Below, piece after piece: positions 1 through 8,136 of a stretch of 34,824 nucleotides of DNA. Under the pieces are notes generated by a model. That model searched no databases. It was not told where the DNA came from and was given only the letters and a program-made list of their open reading frames with translations. Made by a program: the position numbers and the translations under genes. The DNA lies in NCBI GenBank assembly GCA_964449135.1, contig CAYUXZ010000032.1, positions 1 through 34,824 on the forward strand. Reading direction: 5' to 3'. The stretch's first letter is position 1, and each line of letters starts with the position of its first letter. This DNA comes from SZAS-103 sp964449135. GTDB lineage: Bacteria; Pseudomonadota; Gammaproteobacteria; Xanthomonadales; Xanthomonadaceae.

Positions 1-496
1 CGTCGAACTCCAGCGCGCAGTGCGCGGCGTTGCCGTAGGGATCGAAGAACGCGGCAAGCTCGGACGGGATCTGATCGGGAATCGGCCAGAGGTTCGACGC
101 CGGCATCACGATGTACTCGGCGAACGCGCCATTGCGGTTCACGCCGATGCCGACGGTGTTGGGGCACAGATGTTGACGACCGGCGCGGCAGTTGCGGCAA
201 TGCCCGCAGACGATGTGGCCTTCGGCGGACACGCGCTGGCCGAGCTTGTAGCCGGTCACGCCCGGGCCGATGTCGACGATGCGGCCGACGAATTCGTGGC
301 CGATCACCAGGCCCGGCTTGATCACGCGCTGCGACCACGCATCCCACTTGTAGATGTGCAGGTCGGTGCCGCAGATCGCGGTCTTCTCGAGCTTGATCAG
401 CACTTCGTTCGCGCCGGCCTCGGGGACCGGCACCTGCTCCATCCAGATGCCTTCCTCGGGCTTGCGCTTGACCAGCGCCTTCATCGTCTGCGACAT
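1..496 (-). CDS. tdh: L-threonine 3-dehydrogenase, N-terminal part (runs off the left edge)
   Basis: Zinc-dependent medium-chain dehydrogenase that oxidises L-threonine to 2-amino-3-ketobutyrate with NAD+, in the cytoplasm. Translation from the ATG at 496 gives 165 residues before the window ends, about half of the usual 340. It starts MSQTMKALVKRKPEEG. Visible family marks are ICGTDLHIY with the catalytic-zinc cysteine, GHEFVG with the second zinc ligand region, and the structural-zinc cysteine cluster CGHCRNCRAGRQHLC, followed by a typical NAAFDP-like stretch (ELAAFFDPYGNA). The Tdh assignment rests on the DLHIYKWDAW region, which is typical of Tdh rather than of general alcohol dehydrogenases. 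The Kbl partner gene (kbl) is not visible; it could lie outside the window. Confidence 0.9.
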   Translation of the reverse strand, partial: MSQTMKALVKRKPEEGIWMEQVPVPEAGANEVLIKLEKTAICGTDLHIYKWDAWSQRVIKPGLVIGHEFVGRIVDIGPGVTGYKLGQRVSAEGHIVCGHCRNCRAGRQHLCPNTVGIGVNRNGAFAEYIVMPASNLWPIPDQIPSELAAFFDPYGNAAHCALEFD

Positions 497-577
497 GGAA
501 AACCTCGTGCGCGCGGCGCTGCCGCTAAGGTTGCGGATTATACGCCGCGCACGCGAATCCGAAGCCGCGCGCTGGCG

Positions 578-1720
578 TTACAGCTCCATCCGCCAGCCGA
601 TCGCGTAGTTGGTCGCGGTGGACGTGCTGTGGCCGAACTCGCGGCCGAACGAGACGAAGGCCGACTGGCCGTGCGCGAAGGTGAAGGTCGAGGACAAGCC
701 GAGCGCCGCCCAGTCGCGGTCGGGCGCGCCGGTGTCGAAGCGCACGACGGTGCCGCGCGTGTCCTGCAGGAAGCGCACACCGACGCTGCGCGCGTCGTTG
801 CCGAATTCGTGCAGCAGGCCGACACGGAATTCGGGTTGCCACACACCCCAGCTTTCGGAGAACGTGCCCGCGAGCGCGCCTTCGAGACGGCCGCGATCGG
901 TGGTCGCGGTCCGCTGCGGCACCGCGAGGTCGAAACCCGATCCGCCGGTTTCGCGGTAGGCGTCGATGGTGGTGCGAGCGCTGTCCAGACCCAGCGAGCC
1001 ACGCCATTCCCAGGCGCCGCGCGCGAGGCTCGCGTCGAGCGCGATGCCGCCGATCGTGCGGTCCGCGCTCGGCGATGCGGCCTCGGCGACCGGCGTGCTG
1101 CCGTCGATGAAGCTCACCACGCGGCGGATGTCCTGGCTGCCGCGCATGCGGCCCAGGTATCCCGACAATGCCAGGTTGTCGCTGGCGCTGTAGCTGGCGA
1201 TGGCCAGCGCGCCGGTGTAGTGCGTCGCGGTACGGCCCTGCGAGCCGCGAAAATCCTGATGCTCCTGGGTGTGATCGAGCGCGAGGCCGAGCTGCCAGCG
1301 ATCGCCCGGATGCCAGTCCGCGCCCAGCGTCAGGGTCGTCGTGTCGGCGTCGAAGGCCGCTTCGATCACGTCGCTGCTGCGGAACGAGCGCGAATGGTCC
1401 ACGCTCGCGAACAGCGCGAGCTTGGGCGTGATCAGGCTTTTCACTTCGTTTTCCGAAGGCCACTCGTCGCGGCTGTTGCCGCGACCTGCGCCGGGGATCT
1501 CTTCGAGGTCGTTGAAGTCCGCGGCGATCGCGCGCGCATTCGGATTCGCGCTGGTCTGCACGACCGCGCAGCGCGCAGCCAGCGCCGAGCCCGGTGCGGC
1601 GCCCGCGCAGACCGCGTCGAATTGCGCGGCGAAAGCAGTGGTGCCCGATTGCGCGTGCGCGACCGGCACGGTTAGTGCCGCGATGGCCAGGAATAACGCG
1701 GAACGGGCGATCGGATGCAT
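578..1720 (-). CDS. Small autotransporter-type outer-membrane beta-barrel protein
   Basis: 380 residues from ATG 1720, chosen because a GAGGAG ribosome site sits just upstream and the protein then opens with a clear signal peptide (MHPIARSALFLAIAALTVP, cut near AHA-Q). Residues about 105-380 show alternating amphipathic strands with repeated short turns (TLTLGADWHPGDRWQLGLAL, WEWRGSLGLDSA) and end in WRMEL, as in autotransporter beta-domains. The region between signal and barrel is only about 80 residues, with no recognisable passenger domain. An open frame continues upstream to 2716, but that part is antisense to folC and is not real. It is divergent from folC with a 66-base gap. Function is unknown; it could be a plain outer-membrane barrel instead of a true autotransporter. 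Confidence 0.8.
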   Translation of the reverse strand: MHPIARSALFLAIAALTVPVAHAQSGTTAFAAQFDAVCAGAAPGSALAARCAVVQTSANPNARAIAADFNDLEEIPGAGRGNSRDEWPSENEVKSLITPKLALFASVDHSRSFRSSDVIEAAFDADTTTLTLGADWHPGDRWQLGLALDHTQEHQDFRGSQGRTATHYTGALAIASYSASDNLALSGYLGRMRGSQDIRRVVSFIDGSTPVAEAASPSADRTIGGIALDASLARGAWEWRGSLGLDSARTTIDAYRETGGSGFDLAVPQRTATTDRGRLEGALAGTFSESWGVWQPEFRVGLLHEFGNDARSVGVRFLQDTRGTVVRFDTGAPDRDWAALGLSSTFTFAHGQSAFVSFGREFGHSTSTATNYAIGWRMEL

Positions 1721-1745
1721 GCGCGGGCTCCTCGGCAATGAGGCG

Positions 1746-1777
1746 AGTCTAGCGCGGGTTGGTGATTTCGGCGTCAA
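1746..1777 (-). promoter_or_regulatory. Weak candidate promoter for the barrel protein
   Basis: On the minus strand TTGACG (1777-1772) and TAGACT (1751-1746) lie upstream of the start at 1720. The 20-base spacer is longer than ideal, so this is only suggestive. Confidence 0.25.
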
Positions 1778-1786
1778 ACTATTCGG

Positions 1787-3055
1787 ATGGACCTCGATCA
1801 GTGGCTGGACCACCAGCAGCGCCAGCATCCGAACGCGATCGCACTGGGGCTGGATCGCGTGCGCGTCGTCGCGCAGCGGCTCGGACTCTCGCGGCCCGCG
1901 CGGCACGTCATCACCGTCGCCGGCACCAACGGCAAGGGCTCGACGGTCGCCTTCATCGAAGCGATCGCGCGCGCGGCCGGTTTGCGTGTCGGCGCCTACA
2001 CCTCGCCGCACCTGTTGCGCTACAACGAGCGCGTGCGGATTGATGGCTCCGATGCTTCCGACGCCGATCTGGTCGCGGCGTTCGAGCGCATCGAGGTCGC
2101 GCGTATGGCCGATGGCGAACCGATTCCGCTGACCTATTTCGAATACGGCACGCTGGCCGCGCTTTCGCTTTTCGAGCAAGCGAAGCTCGATCTCGCGATC
2201 CTCGAAGTCGGGCTCGGCGGCCGGCTGGATGCGGTCAACATCGTGGATGCCGACGTCGCGGTGATCACGACGGTGGACCTGGATCACCAAGACTGGCTCG
2301 GCGCGGATCGCGAAGCGATCGGCCTGGAGAAGGCCGGGGTGATGCGCGCGGGCAAACCCGTCGTGCTCGGCGAACGCGATCCTCCATCGAGCGTGCTGCA
2401 GCACGCGTACCGGATCGGCGCGTCCGCGATCCGCGCCAGTTGCGATTACCTGGTCGACGAAGCTGATGGCGGCTGGCGCTGGCGCGAGCCCGGCTACGAA
2501 ATCGGGTTGCCCGAACCTGCGCTGGACGCGCCTGCACAGCGCGCGAACGCGGCCGCGGCGATCGCCTCCCTGCGTGCGTTGCCGCTGCAGATTCCGGATG
2601 CCGCGATCGTTGAAGGCGTGCGTTCCGCGCGGCTGCCCGCGCGAATGCAACGCATCGTGCACGATAGCGTCGAGATCGTGATCGACGTCGCCCACAATCC
2701 GCAGGCCGCGACGCAACTAGCGAGGTGGTTGGCCGCGCATCCCGCGACCGGCTCAACGCACGCGGTGTTCAGCGCGCTGGGCGACAAGGATCTGGCCGGC
2801 ATCGTCGCGCCGCTGCGCGATCGCGTCGCGCGCTGGTGGCTCTGCGGACTGCACGACAGCCCGCGCGGCTTGGGCGGTGAAGCGCTGGCCGAACGCCTGC
2901 GCGATCGTTTGCCAGAGCCCACGGTCAGCGTGCTTCCCGACGTCGCGCAGGCCCTGGCCGCTGCCCGCGCGGCGACGACCGCCGGCGACCGTATCCTCGT
3001 GTTCGGCTCGTTCCATACCGCAGCGGACGCCTTGCGAGCCTTGGCGGAGGCGTGA
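1787..3055 (+). CDS. folC: Bifunctional dihydrofolate synthase / folylpolyglutamate synthase
   Basis: Cytoplasmic ATP-dependent ligase that adds glutamate to dihydropteroate and to folates. 422 residues, the normal family length. The P-loop GTNGKGS is at residues 46-52, followed by SPHL, EVGLGGRLD, DLDHQDWLG, LEKAGVMRAGKP and, near residue 300, DVAHNPQA of the C-terminal Mur-ligase-like domain. The ATG at 1787 is used because the N-terminal DLDQWLDHQQ is typical; there is no strong ribosome site. It is first in the folC-dedD-cvpA-purF run. In related genomes accD usually precedes folC, but here the upstream neighbour is a divergent barrel gene. Confidence 0.95.
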   Translation: MDLDQWLDHQQRQHPNAIALGLDRVRVVAQRLGLSRPARHVITVAGTNGKGSTVAFIEAIARAAGLRVGAYTSPHLLRYNERVRIDGSDASDADLVAAFERIEVARMADGEPIPLTYFEYGTLAALSLFEQAKLDLAILEVGLGGRLDAVNIVDADVAVITTVDLDHQDWLGADREAIGLEKAGVMRAGKPVVLGERDPPSSVLQHAYRIGASAIRASCDYLVDEADGGWRWREPGYEIGLPEPALDAPAQRANAAAAIASLRALPLQIPDAAIVEGVRSARLPARMQRIVHDSVEIVIDVAHNPQAATQLARWLAAHPATGSTHAVFSALGDKDLAGIVAPLRDRVARWWLCGLHDSPRGLGGEALAERLRDRLPEPTVSVLPDVAQALAAARAATTAGDRILVFGSFHTAADALRALAEA

Positions 3056-3093
3056 CCCCACGATTCGTTCACTGTCGGCAAGCATCCGGCAGG

Positions 3094-3099
3094 TATAAT
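3094..3099 (+). promoter_or_regulatory. Candidate -10 box for dedD-cvpA-purF
   Basis: A perfect TATAAT sits between the folC stop and the dedD start. No good -35 hexamer is seen at 16-18 bases, so this rests on the -10 alone. It would put a start site near 3106, a short distance before the dedD initiation codon. Confidence 0.4.
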
Positions 3100-3133
3100 T
3101 GAGTCCTCTCCGGATCAGGTGTCGACGCGACCG

Positions 3134-4237
3134 ATGGATCCCGCCCTGAAGCATCGCCTGATCGGCGCCGCGGTGTTGTCCGCGGTACTCGTGATCTTCC
3201 TGCCCAAGCTGCTCGTCAGCCACGACACGCGCAGCACCGCGGCCGACGTGCCGTTGAAGATGCCGAACGCGCCTGGTGGCGATTTCCAGACCAAGGAACT
3301 GCCTTTGGTCACGCCCGCGAGCGACGTGCCGCAGAACGGCGTGGTCGGCATGGACACCAGTCATCCGACGCCGCCGGCCGCTTCATCCAGCAGCGCTGCG
3401 CCGAATCCGAACGCGGCGCCCGCGTCGGGCGCATCCAGCGCGAAGCCCGGCGCGCAGGTCGCGATCACGCTGCCGACGACCACTGCGCCGGCCGGGAATA
3501 CCGCGCCGGTTGTCGTGATTCCCGCCACTGCCGCGACCGCGCACGCCGCCGCGCCCGCGACGACTCCGCCGATCACGGCCGCGAACGCGGGCGGTCGCTA
3601 TGTCGTGAGCCTTGGCACGTACAGCAACGCCGCGAACGCGCAATCGCTGGTCGCCTCGTTGAAGAACGCACAACTGCCCGCGTACGCCGAGCCGGTGACC
3701 GTCGCCGGCAAGAGCGAGACGCGCGTTCGCATCGGGCCGTATCCGCAGCGCGGCGACGCCGAGGCCGCGCGCCTGAAGGCGCAGCAGGTTCGCAAAGACA
3801 TGTCCGCGGTGGTGACCGCGCTCGACGCGGCCGCGCCTGCGCCAGAAGTTCCCGCGACGCCAGCCGTTGCGCCGCCGTCCAAGCCAACCGCTATGCCAGC
3901 CAAACCGGCTACAGCGGCTGCGAATCCCGCGAGCAAGCCGGCAGCCGGCGCGATGGATATCTCCGCCGCCGCTGCCAAACCAGCGTCGCCTGCGGCAGCA
4001 GGGCGCGGCTATGTCGTGCAGCTCGTCGCGTTCAAATCGCAGGAGGAAGCCCTGGGCCTGCGCGACAAATTGCGCGCGGCCGGCTATACCGCATTCAGCG
4101 AAAAAGTCGTGACCGAAAGCGCGACGCTGTACCGCGTGCGCATCGGGCCGGAAGCCGATCGCGAAGGCGCCGACCGCTTGCGCGCGGAAGTGTCGGCGAA
4201 GTTCGGATTGAACGGCATTGTCGTGGCGTATCCGTAA
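3134..4237 (+). CDS. dedD: DedD-like SPOR-domain cell-division protein with two SPOR domains
   Basis: Inner-membrane protein whose periplasmic SPOR domain binds septal peptidoglycan in E. coli. 367 residues from ATG 3134 (MDPALKHRLIGAAVLSAV matches the family start); a GTG at 3119 would add five residues. One transmembrane segment lies at about residues 9-29. A long Ala/Pro/Thr-rich linker follows, then a first SPOR-like unit at about 155-235 (GRYVVSLGTYSNAANAQSL to RVRIGPYPQRGDAE), a second Ala/Pro linker, and a second SPOR unit at about 290-365 (GYVVQLVAFKSQEEALGLRD to RVRIGPEADREGAD). The genes downstream are cvpA and purF, the conserved dedD neighbourhood. Two SPOR units are more than the single one in E. 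coli DedD. Confidence 0.88.
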   Translation: MDPALKHRLIGAAVLSAVLVIFLPKLLVSHDTRSTAADVPLKMPNAPGGDFQTKELPLVTPASDVPQNGVVGMDTSHPTPPAASSSSAAPNPNAAPASGASSAKPGAQVAITLPTTTAPAGNTAPVVVIPATAATAHAAAPATTPPITAANAGGRYVVSLGTYSNAANAQSLVASLKNAQLPAYAEPVTVAGKSETRVRIGPYPQRGDAEAARLKAQQVRKDMSAVVTALDAAAPAPEVPATPAVAPPSKPTAMPAKPATAAANPASKPAAGAMDISAAAAKPASPAAAGRGYVVQLVAFKSQEEALGLRDKLRAAGYTAFSEKVVTESATLYRVRIGPEADREGADRLRAEVSAKFGLNGIVVAYP

Positions 4238-4285
4238 GCACGGTCTTGAGATCGTTCGCATTGGACGCATGTTGAGGTCGGTCGG

Positions 4286-4819
4286 ATGCTGACCACGCTC
4301 GATTTCGTGTTGCTGGGCGTGCTGGGCTTGTCGGCGCTGCTCGGCGCGATGCGCGGACTGGTCGCGGAGGTGCTGTCGCTGGCGGTATGGATCGCGGCGT
4401 TCTGGCTCGCGTTCGCGTACGGCGCGCAGATCGCGCCGTGGTTCGCGGGGTCGGTGCACGATGCGGCGATGCGTTTGTTCCTCGCGTACGCAGTGGTGTT
4501 CGTCGCGGCGATGATCGCCGGCGGCATGGTGACCTGGTTCGTGGGCACGCTAGTGCGATCGCTGGGCTTGGGCGGAGTGGACCGGTTTTTTGGATTGACG
4601 TTCGGTGCGGTGCGCGGAGTCGCGCTCGGATGCGTGATCGTGCTGCTGCTGGGTTTCACGACCCTGCCGCAGGAAGCGCAATGGCGTTCATCGCCGCTGT
4701 TGCCGCAATACCAGCGCGGTGCGGAGTGGATGAAGGACTGGTTGCCGCAGGCGGCGGCGGAACATGTGGTGTACGAGATCACCGAGCCGCGCAACGAAGC
4801 GACCCGACGCAGGAAATAA
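4286..4819 (+). CDS. cvpA: CvpA family inner-membrane protein
   Basis: 177 residues with four hydrophobic segments (about 5-20, 28-50, 64-86, 103-127) and a polar C-terminal tail. LLGAMRGLVAEVLSLAVWI and the glycine-rich GLGGVDRFFGLTFGAVRGV are the typical CvpA pattern. CvpA is named for colicin V production in E. coli and has been linked to envelope homeostasis; the molecular activity is not known. A GAGG motif lies about 8 bases before the ATG. It lies 48 bases after dedD and 54 bases before purF, as in many gammaproteobacteria, so co-transcription is likely. Confidence 0.92.
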   Translation: MLTTLDFVLLGVLGLSALLGAMRGLVAEVLSLAVWIAAFWLAFAYGAQIAPWFAGSVHDAAMRLFLAYAVVFVAAMIAGGMVTWFVGTLVRSLGLGGVDRFFGLTFGAVRGVALGCVIVLLLGFTTLPQEAQWRSSPLLPQYQRGAEWMKDWLPQAAAEHVVYEITEPRNEATRRRK

Positions 4820-4873
4820 ACGAGAGTCGAGGCAGGACGCCCGATCTTTCAGGCCTTCAATGAGGAAACGACC

Positions 4874-6346
4874 ATGTGCGGCATCATCGGCATCGCCGGA
4901 ACCAGCAACGTCGCCGCCGCGCTCTATGACGGACTGACGGTCCTTCAGCACCGCGGCCAGGACGCGGCGGGCATCGCCACCGCCGATGGCGCGGCGGTGC
5001 GCATGCACAAGGGCAACGGACTGGTGCGCGACGTGTTCGACGCGCGCGCGATGGCGCTGCTCGAAGGCCGCGTCGGCATCGGCCACTGCCGCTATCCCAC
5101 CGCGGGCAGCGAGGGCAGCGACGAGGCGCAGCCGTTCTACGTGAACTCGCCGTACGGCATCACGCTCGCGCACAACGGCAACCTGATCAACACCGATGCG
5201 TTGCGCCGCGAGGTGTTCGAGCAGGATCGTCGCAACGTCAACACCGAATCGGATTCGGAAGTGCTGCTCAACGTGTTCGCGCACGAACTGGAGAAGCAGG
5301 ACACGCTGACGCCCGAGAGTGTGTTCCGCGCGATCGACGGCGTAAACCGGCGCGCGCGCGGCGGCTACGCGGTGGTCGCGACCGTGCTCGGCCTGGGCCT
5401 GGTCGCGTTCCGCGACCCGCACGGCATCCGCCCGCTGGTGCTGGGCAAGCGTACGACCGGCAATGGCGACGAATACGCGATCGCCTCCGAATCGGCCGCG
5501 CTCGACATCCTCGGTTTCGAGCGCCTGCGCGACGTGCGCCCGGGCGAAGGCATCGTGATCACCGCGCGCGGCGAGATGCACTCCCGCCAGTGCGCGGAGC
5601 CGCAGCAGCACGCGCCCTGCATCTTCGAGTACGTGTATTTCGCGCGGCCCGACTCGATGATCGAGGAGATCTCGGTGCACAAGGCGCGCATGCGCATGGG
5701 CGTGACGCTCGGCGAGAAGATCCTGCGCGAGCGGCCCGAGCACGACATCGACGTGGTGATCCCGATCCCCGACACCTCGCGCGACGCGGCGCTGGAGATC
5801 GCGAACCTGCTCGGCGTGAAGTACCGCGAGGGCTTCATCAAGAACCGCTACGTCGGCCGTACCTTCATCATGCCGGGGCAGGGCGAGCGCGCGAAATCGG
5901 TGCGCCGCAAGCTCAATCCGATCCCGCTGGAATTCAAGGGCCGCGTCGTGCTGCTGGTGGACGATTCGATCGTGCGCGGCACGACCTCGCAGCAGATCGT
6001 GCAGATGGCGCGCGACGCCGGCGCGCGCAAGGTGTATCTGGCCTCGGCTGCGCCGCCGGTGCGGCATCCGAACGTGTACGGCATCGACATGCCGTCCGCC
6101 GAGGAACTGATCGCCCACGGCCGCACCGAGAAGGAGATCGAACAGCTGCTCGGCTGCGACTGGCTGATCTACCAGGACCTCCCCGACCTCGAAGCCGCGG
6201 TCGCCGGCCCGAAGTTCCCCGGCCGCAAGTTCGACAGTTCCTGCTTCAGCGGCGAGTACGTGACCGGCATCGAGCCGGGCTACTTCGAGCGCCTGCAGCA
6301 GCTGCGCTCGGACGAGGCGAAGAAGAAGCGGCGCGTGGCGTCGTGA
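4874..6346 (+). CDS. purF: Amidophosphoribosyltransferase
   Basis: First committed step of purine synthesis: PRPP plus glutamine gives 5-phosphoribosylamine. 490 residues, usual for the proteobacterial form. The mature N-terminus starts at Cys2 (MCGIIGIAG), the glutaminase nucleophile, so no propeptide is needed. GHCRYPTAGS and AHNGNL follow in the Ntn-hydrolase domain. The PRPP-binding motif VVLLVDDSIVRGTTSQQIV is at about residues 357-375. Two cysteines near the C-terminus (DSSCF region) are normal here. A GAGGAAAC ribosome site precedes the ATG. PurF is commonly under PurR in enterics, but I see no clear PurR box. Confidence 0.97.
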   Translation: MCGIIGIAGTSNVAAALYDGLTVLQHRGQDAAGIATADGAAVRMHKGNGLVRDVFDARAMALLEGRVGIGHCRYPTAGSEGSDEAQPFYVNSPYGITLAHNGNLINTDALRREVFEQDRRNVNTESDSEVLLNVFAHELEKQDTLTPESVFRAIDGVNRRARGGYAVVATVLGLGLVAFRDPHGIRPLVLGKRTTGNGDEYAIASESAALDILGFERLRDVRPGEGIVITARGEMHSRQCAEPQQHAPCIFEYVYFARPDSMIEEISVHKARMRMGVTLGEKILRERPEHDIDVVIPIPDTSRDAALEIANLLGVKYREGFIKNRYVGRTFIMPGQGERAKSVRRKLNPIPLEFKGRVVLLVDDSIVRGTTSQQIVQMARDAGARKVYLASAAPPVRHPNVYGIDMPSAEELIAHGRTEKEIEQLLGCDWLIYQDLPDLEAAVAGPKFPGRKFDSSCFSGEYVTGIEPGYFERLQQLRSDEAKKKRRVAS

Positions 6347-6387
6347 GCGTTGGAACAAAAACGCCTCGGAACTTTTTCGAAAGGCCT

Positions 6388-6564
6388 ATGTGGCTTCAGG
6401 AAAACATCGCCTCGAACACTTGGTGCGAGTCATGTGGCGAGGCAGATATCGGCATGGACAACCCAAGCGAATACGAGATTGGTGGCGAAATCTTCGTTGA
6501 GGGGCAATGCAGCCGTTGCGGCGCAGAGATCAAGACCAAGTTGACGACAAAGATTGTTGAGTGA
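6388..6564 (+). CDS. 58-residue zinc-ribbon protein, unknown function
   Basis: Starts at ATG 6388 with an AAAGG ribosome site five bases upstream. Two CxxC knuckles, WCESCGEAD at about residues 12-20 and CSRCGAEIK at about 41-49, suggest one zinc ribbon; the rest is acidic. I do not recognise a named family. The base composition is visibly lower in GC than purF or the rest of the window, with codons such as ATT, GAA and AAT. Its stop codon TGA (6562-6564) shares its last base with the ATG of the DUF455 gene, so the two are probably translationally coupled and may act together. A long open frame extending upstream to 5590 lies over purF in another frame and is not coding. Confidence 0.65.
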   Translation: MWLQENIASNTWCESCGEADIGMDNPSEYEIGGEIFVEGQCSRCGAEIKTKLTTKIVE

Positions 6565-7367
6565 TGTGCCTGTTCGATGCTGCACATTACTGTCTTGACG
6601 TTCAAAATCCAGATGAAAAACTGGCGCGGACCTTCGCGGCTGCGCAGGCGTTCGCGTGTGGCGAACTTGGTATCGAAGGCGACACTTCGCCGCCGGAACC
6701 GATCGCAGCTCCCGGTCGCCCCGAACGCCCGCGGCTGATTCATCCGCGCGACGTCGCGAATCGCGGCCTCGGCTCGCCCGAAGGCCGCGCCGCGTTCGTG
6801 CACGCGATCGCGCACATCGAATTCAACGCGATCAACCTCGCCTGGGACGCGGTCTATCGCTTCCGCGGCATGCCGCACGAGTTCTACAAGGACTGGGTGG
6901 GCGTCGCCGCAGACGAGGCGCGGCACTTCGCGATGCTGCGCGAACGCCTGTGCGAACTTGGCCACGACTACGGCGACTTCGACGCGCACAACGGTCTCTG
7001 GGAGATGGCGGTGAAGACCGCGCACAGTTGCCGCGAGCGCATGGCGCTGGTGCCGCGCGTGCTCGAAGCGCGCGGACTGGACGTGACGCCGGGGATGATC
7101 GCGCGCCTGCGTGACGTCGGCGACGACAGAACGGCCGATATCCTCGAAATCATCCTGCACGAGGAAGTCGCGCACGTCGCCGCGGGTTCGCGCTGGTTCC
7201 GCTGGTGTTGCGAACGCGACGGCGTCGAACCGGAAACGGAATTTGCGCGCCTGCTCGAGAAGCACGCGCGCGGCGCGGTGCGCGGGCCGTTCAACCTCGA
7301 TGCGCGCAGCGCGGCGGGCTTCAGCGCGACGGAGCTGGCGGCGATGCAGTCGTCGGCAGGCGCATGA
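6564..7367 (+). CDS. DUF455 ferritin-like protein
   Basis: 267 residues from ATG 6564. Ferritin-like four-helix protein of the DUF455 family. Likely metal-binding motifs are HIEFNAINLAWDA, DEARHFAMLRERL (ExxH) and HEEVAHVAAG (second ExxH), the arrangement expected for a di-iron or di-manganese site as in MiaE-type enzymes. The N-terminal CLFDAAHYCLDVQNPDEKL matches the family start, and a PGRPERPRLIHPRDV linker follows. The biochemical role of DUF455 is not established. The first about 100 bases are poorer in GC than the rest. The 3' end overlaps the convergent alpha/beta hydrolase gene by 47 bases. Confidence 0.85.
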   Translation: MCLFDAAHYCLDVQNPDEKLARTFAAAQAFACGELGIEGDTSPPEPIAAPGRPERPRLIHPRDVANRGLGSPEGRAAFVHAIAHIEFNAINLAWDAVYRFRGMPHEFYKDWVGVAADEARHFAMLRERLCELGHDYGDFDAHNGLWEMAVKTAHSCRERMALVPRVLEARGLDVTPGMIARLRDVGDDRTADILEIILHEEVAHVAAGSRWFRWCCERDGVEPETEFARLLEKHARGAVRGPFNLDARSAAGFSATELAAMQSSAGA

Positions 7368-8136
7368 AATCCGCGAGCGCTTGCGCGTAGACCGCGCTGT
7401 TGTGGATGTTGTTGTGGTTCGCGTGCGGCGCGACGACAACCGTGGGCCGCGTCGGAAAGCGCGCGATCAACGCATCCGAATGCGCGCGCGGAATGATCGC
7501 GTCGTTCTCGGCGAGCACGGTCAGCACCGGCACACGGACCGCGCCGGCGTAGCGCCGCGATTCATACGGATCCTGCATGAACCACGCGACCGGAAACAGC
7601 GGGAAGCGATCCGCGGCGATGCCCGCAATGCTGTCGTAGGGCGTGACCAGCACGAGCCGCTCGGTCGGCCGCTGCGAAGCGAGCCAGGTCGCGACGCCGG
7701 TGCCCAAGCTGCGGCCCATCAGCGACACGCGCGCGTGACGCGCACGTACCCAGTCGTACACGCGCAGCGAATCCGCGAAAAGGTTCGCCTGCGACGGCTC
7801 GCCGGGATTGGAACTGTAGCCACGGTAAGGCACGAGATAGACGCTGTATTGCGGCAGGTTCGCGCGGAAGAATTCGACGTCGCGTTCGACGCTCTCGCCG
7901 TTGCCTCCGAAGAAGATCAGCGCATCGGCCTTGCCCGGATTGACGACCCAGCCGTGCAGCGTCACGCCATCGGAGGGAATCGCGATGTCCTGCGCGTCCG
8001 GCTCGAACAGCAGCGGCCGGGGGTGGTAGAGCAGTTCGCGCTGTCCGATGTAGAGCGTGCCGCAGGCGAACACATACAACGCTGCGACCGCGATTGCGAA
8101 ACCCAGCAGGATTCGCTTCAACGATAGCGCCCGCAT
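7321..8136 (-). CDS. Membrane-anchored alpha/beta hydrolase
   Basis: 271 residues. The ATG at 8136 overlaps the lpxH stop (TGATG), which fixes the start better than the GTG three bases upstream. One N-terminal membrane segment at about residues 9-27 anchors it, probably with the catalytic domain in the periplasm. The nucleophile elbow is GRSLG (Ser143), the acid is probably Asp212 in LAENDAIIP, and the base is His238 or His241 in APHANHNNI. The oxyanion region FFGGNGES is also present. It resembles the BEM46/YfhR-like hydrolases, whose substrates are unknown. It is the last gene of the cyclophilin-lpxH-hydrolase operon. Confidence 0.85.
   Translation of the reverse strand: MRALSLKRILLGFAIAVAALYVFACGTLYIGQRELLYHPRPLLFEPDAQDIAIPSDGVTLHGWVVNPGKADALIFFGGNGESVERDVEFFRANLPQYSVYLVPYRGYSSNPGEPSQANLFADSLRVYDWVRARHARVSLMGRSLGTGVATWLASQRPTERLVLVTPYDSIAGIAADRFPLFPVAWFMQDPYESRRYAGAVRVPVLTVLAENDAIIPRAHSDALIARFPTRPTVVVAPHANHNNIHNSAVYAQALADFMRLPTTASPPAPSR

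Noticed and set aside
20..1675. A 551-codon plus-strand open frame across tdh and the barrel gene
   Set aside because: It is antisense to two well-supported genes with recognised domains. Its translation is Arg- and Ala-rich with no domain. Long antisense frames are normal in high-GC genomes.
4688..6358. A 556-codon minus-strand frame opposite purF
   Set aside because: Antisense shadow of purF; same reasoning.
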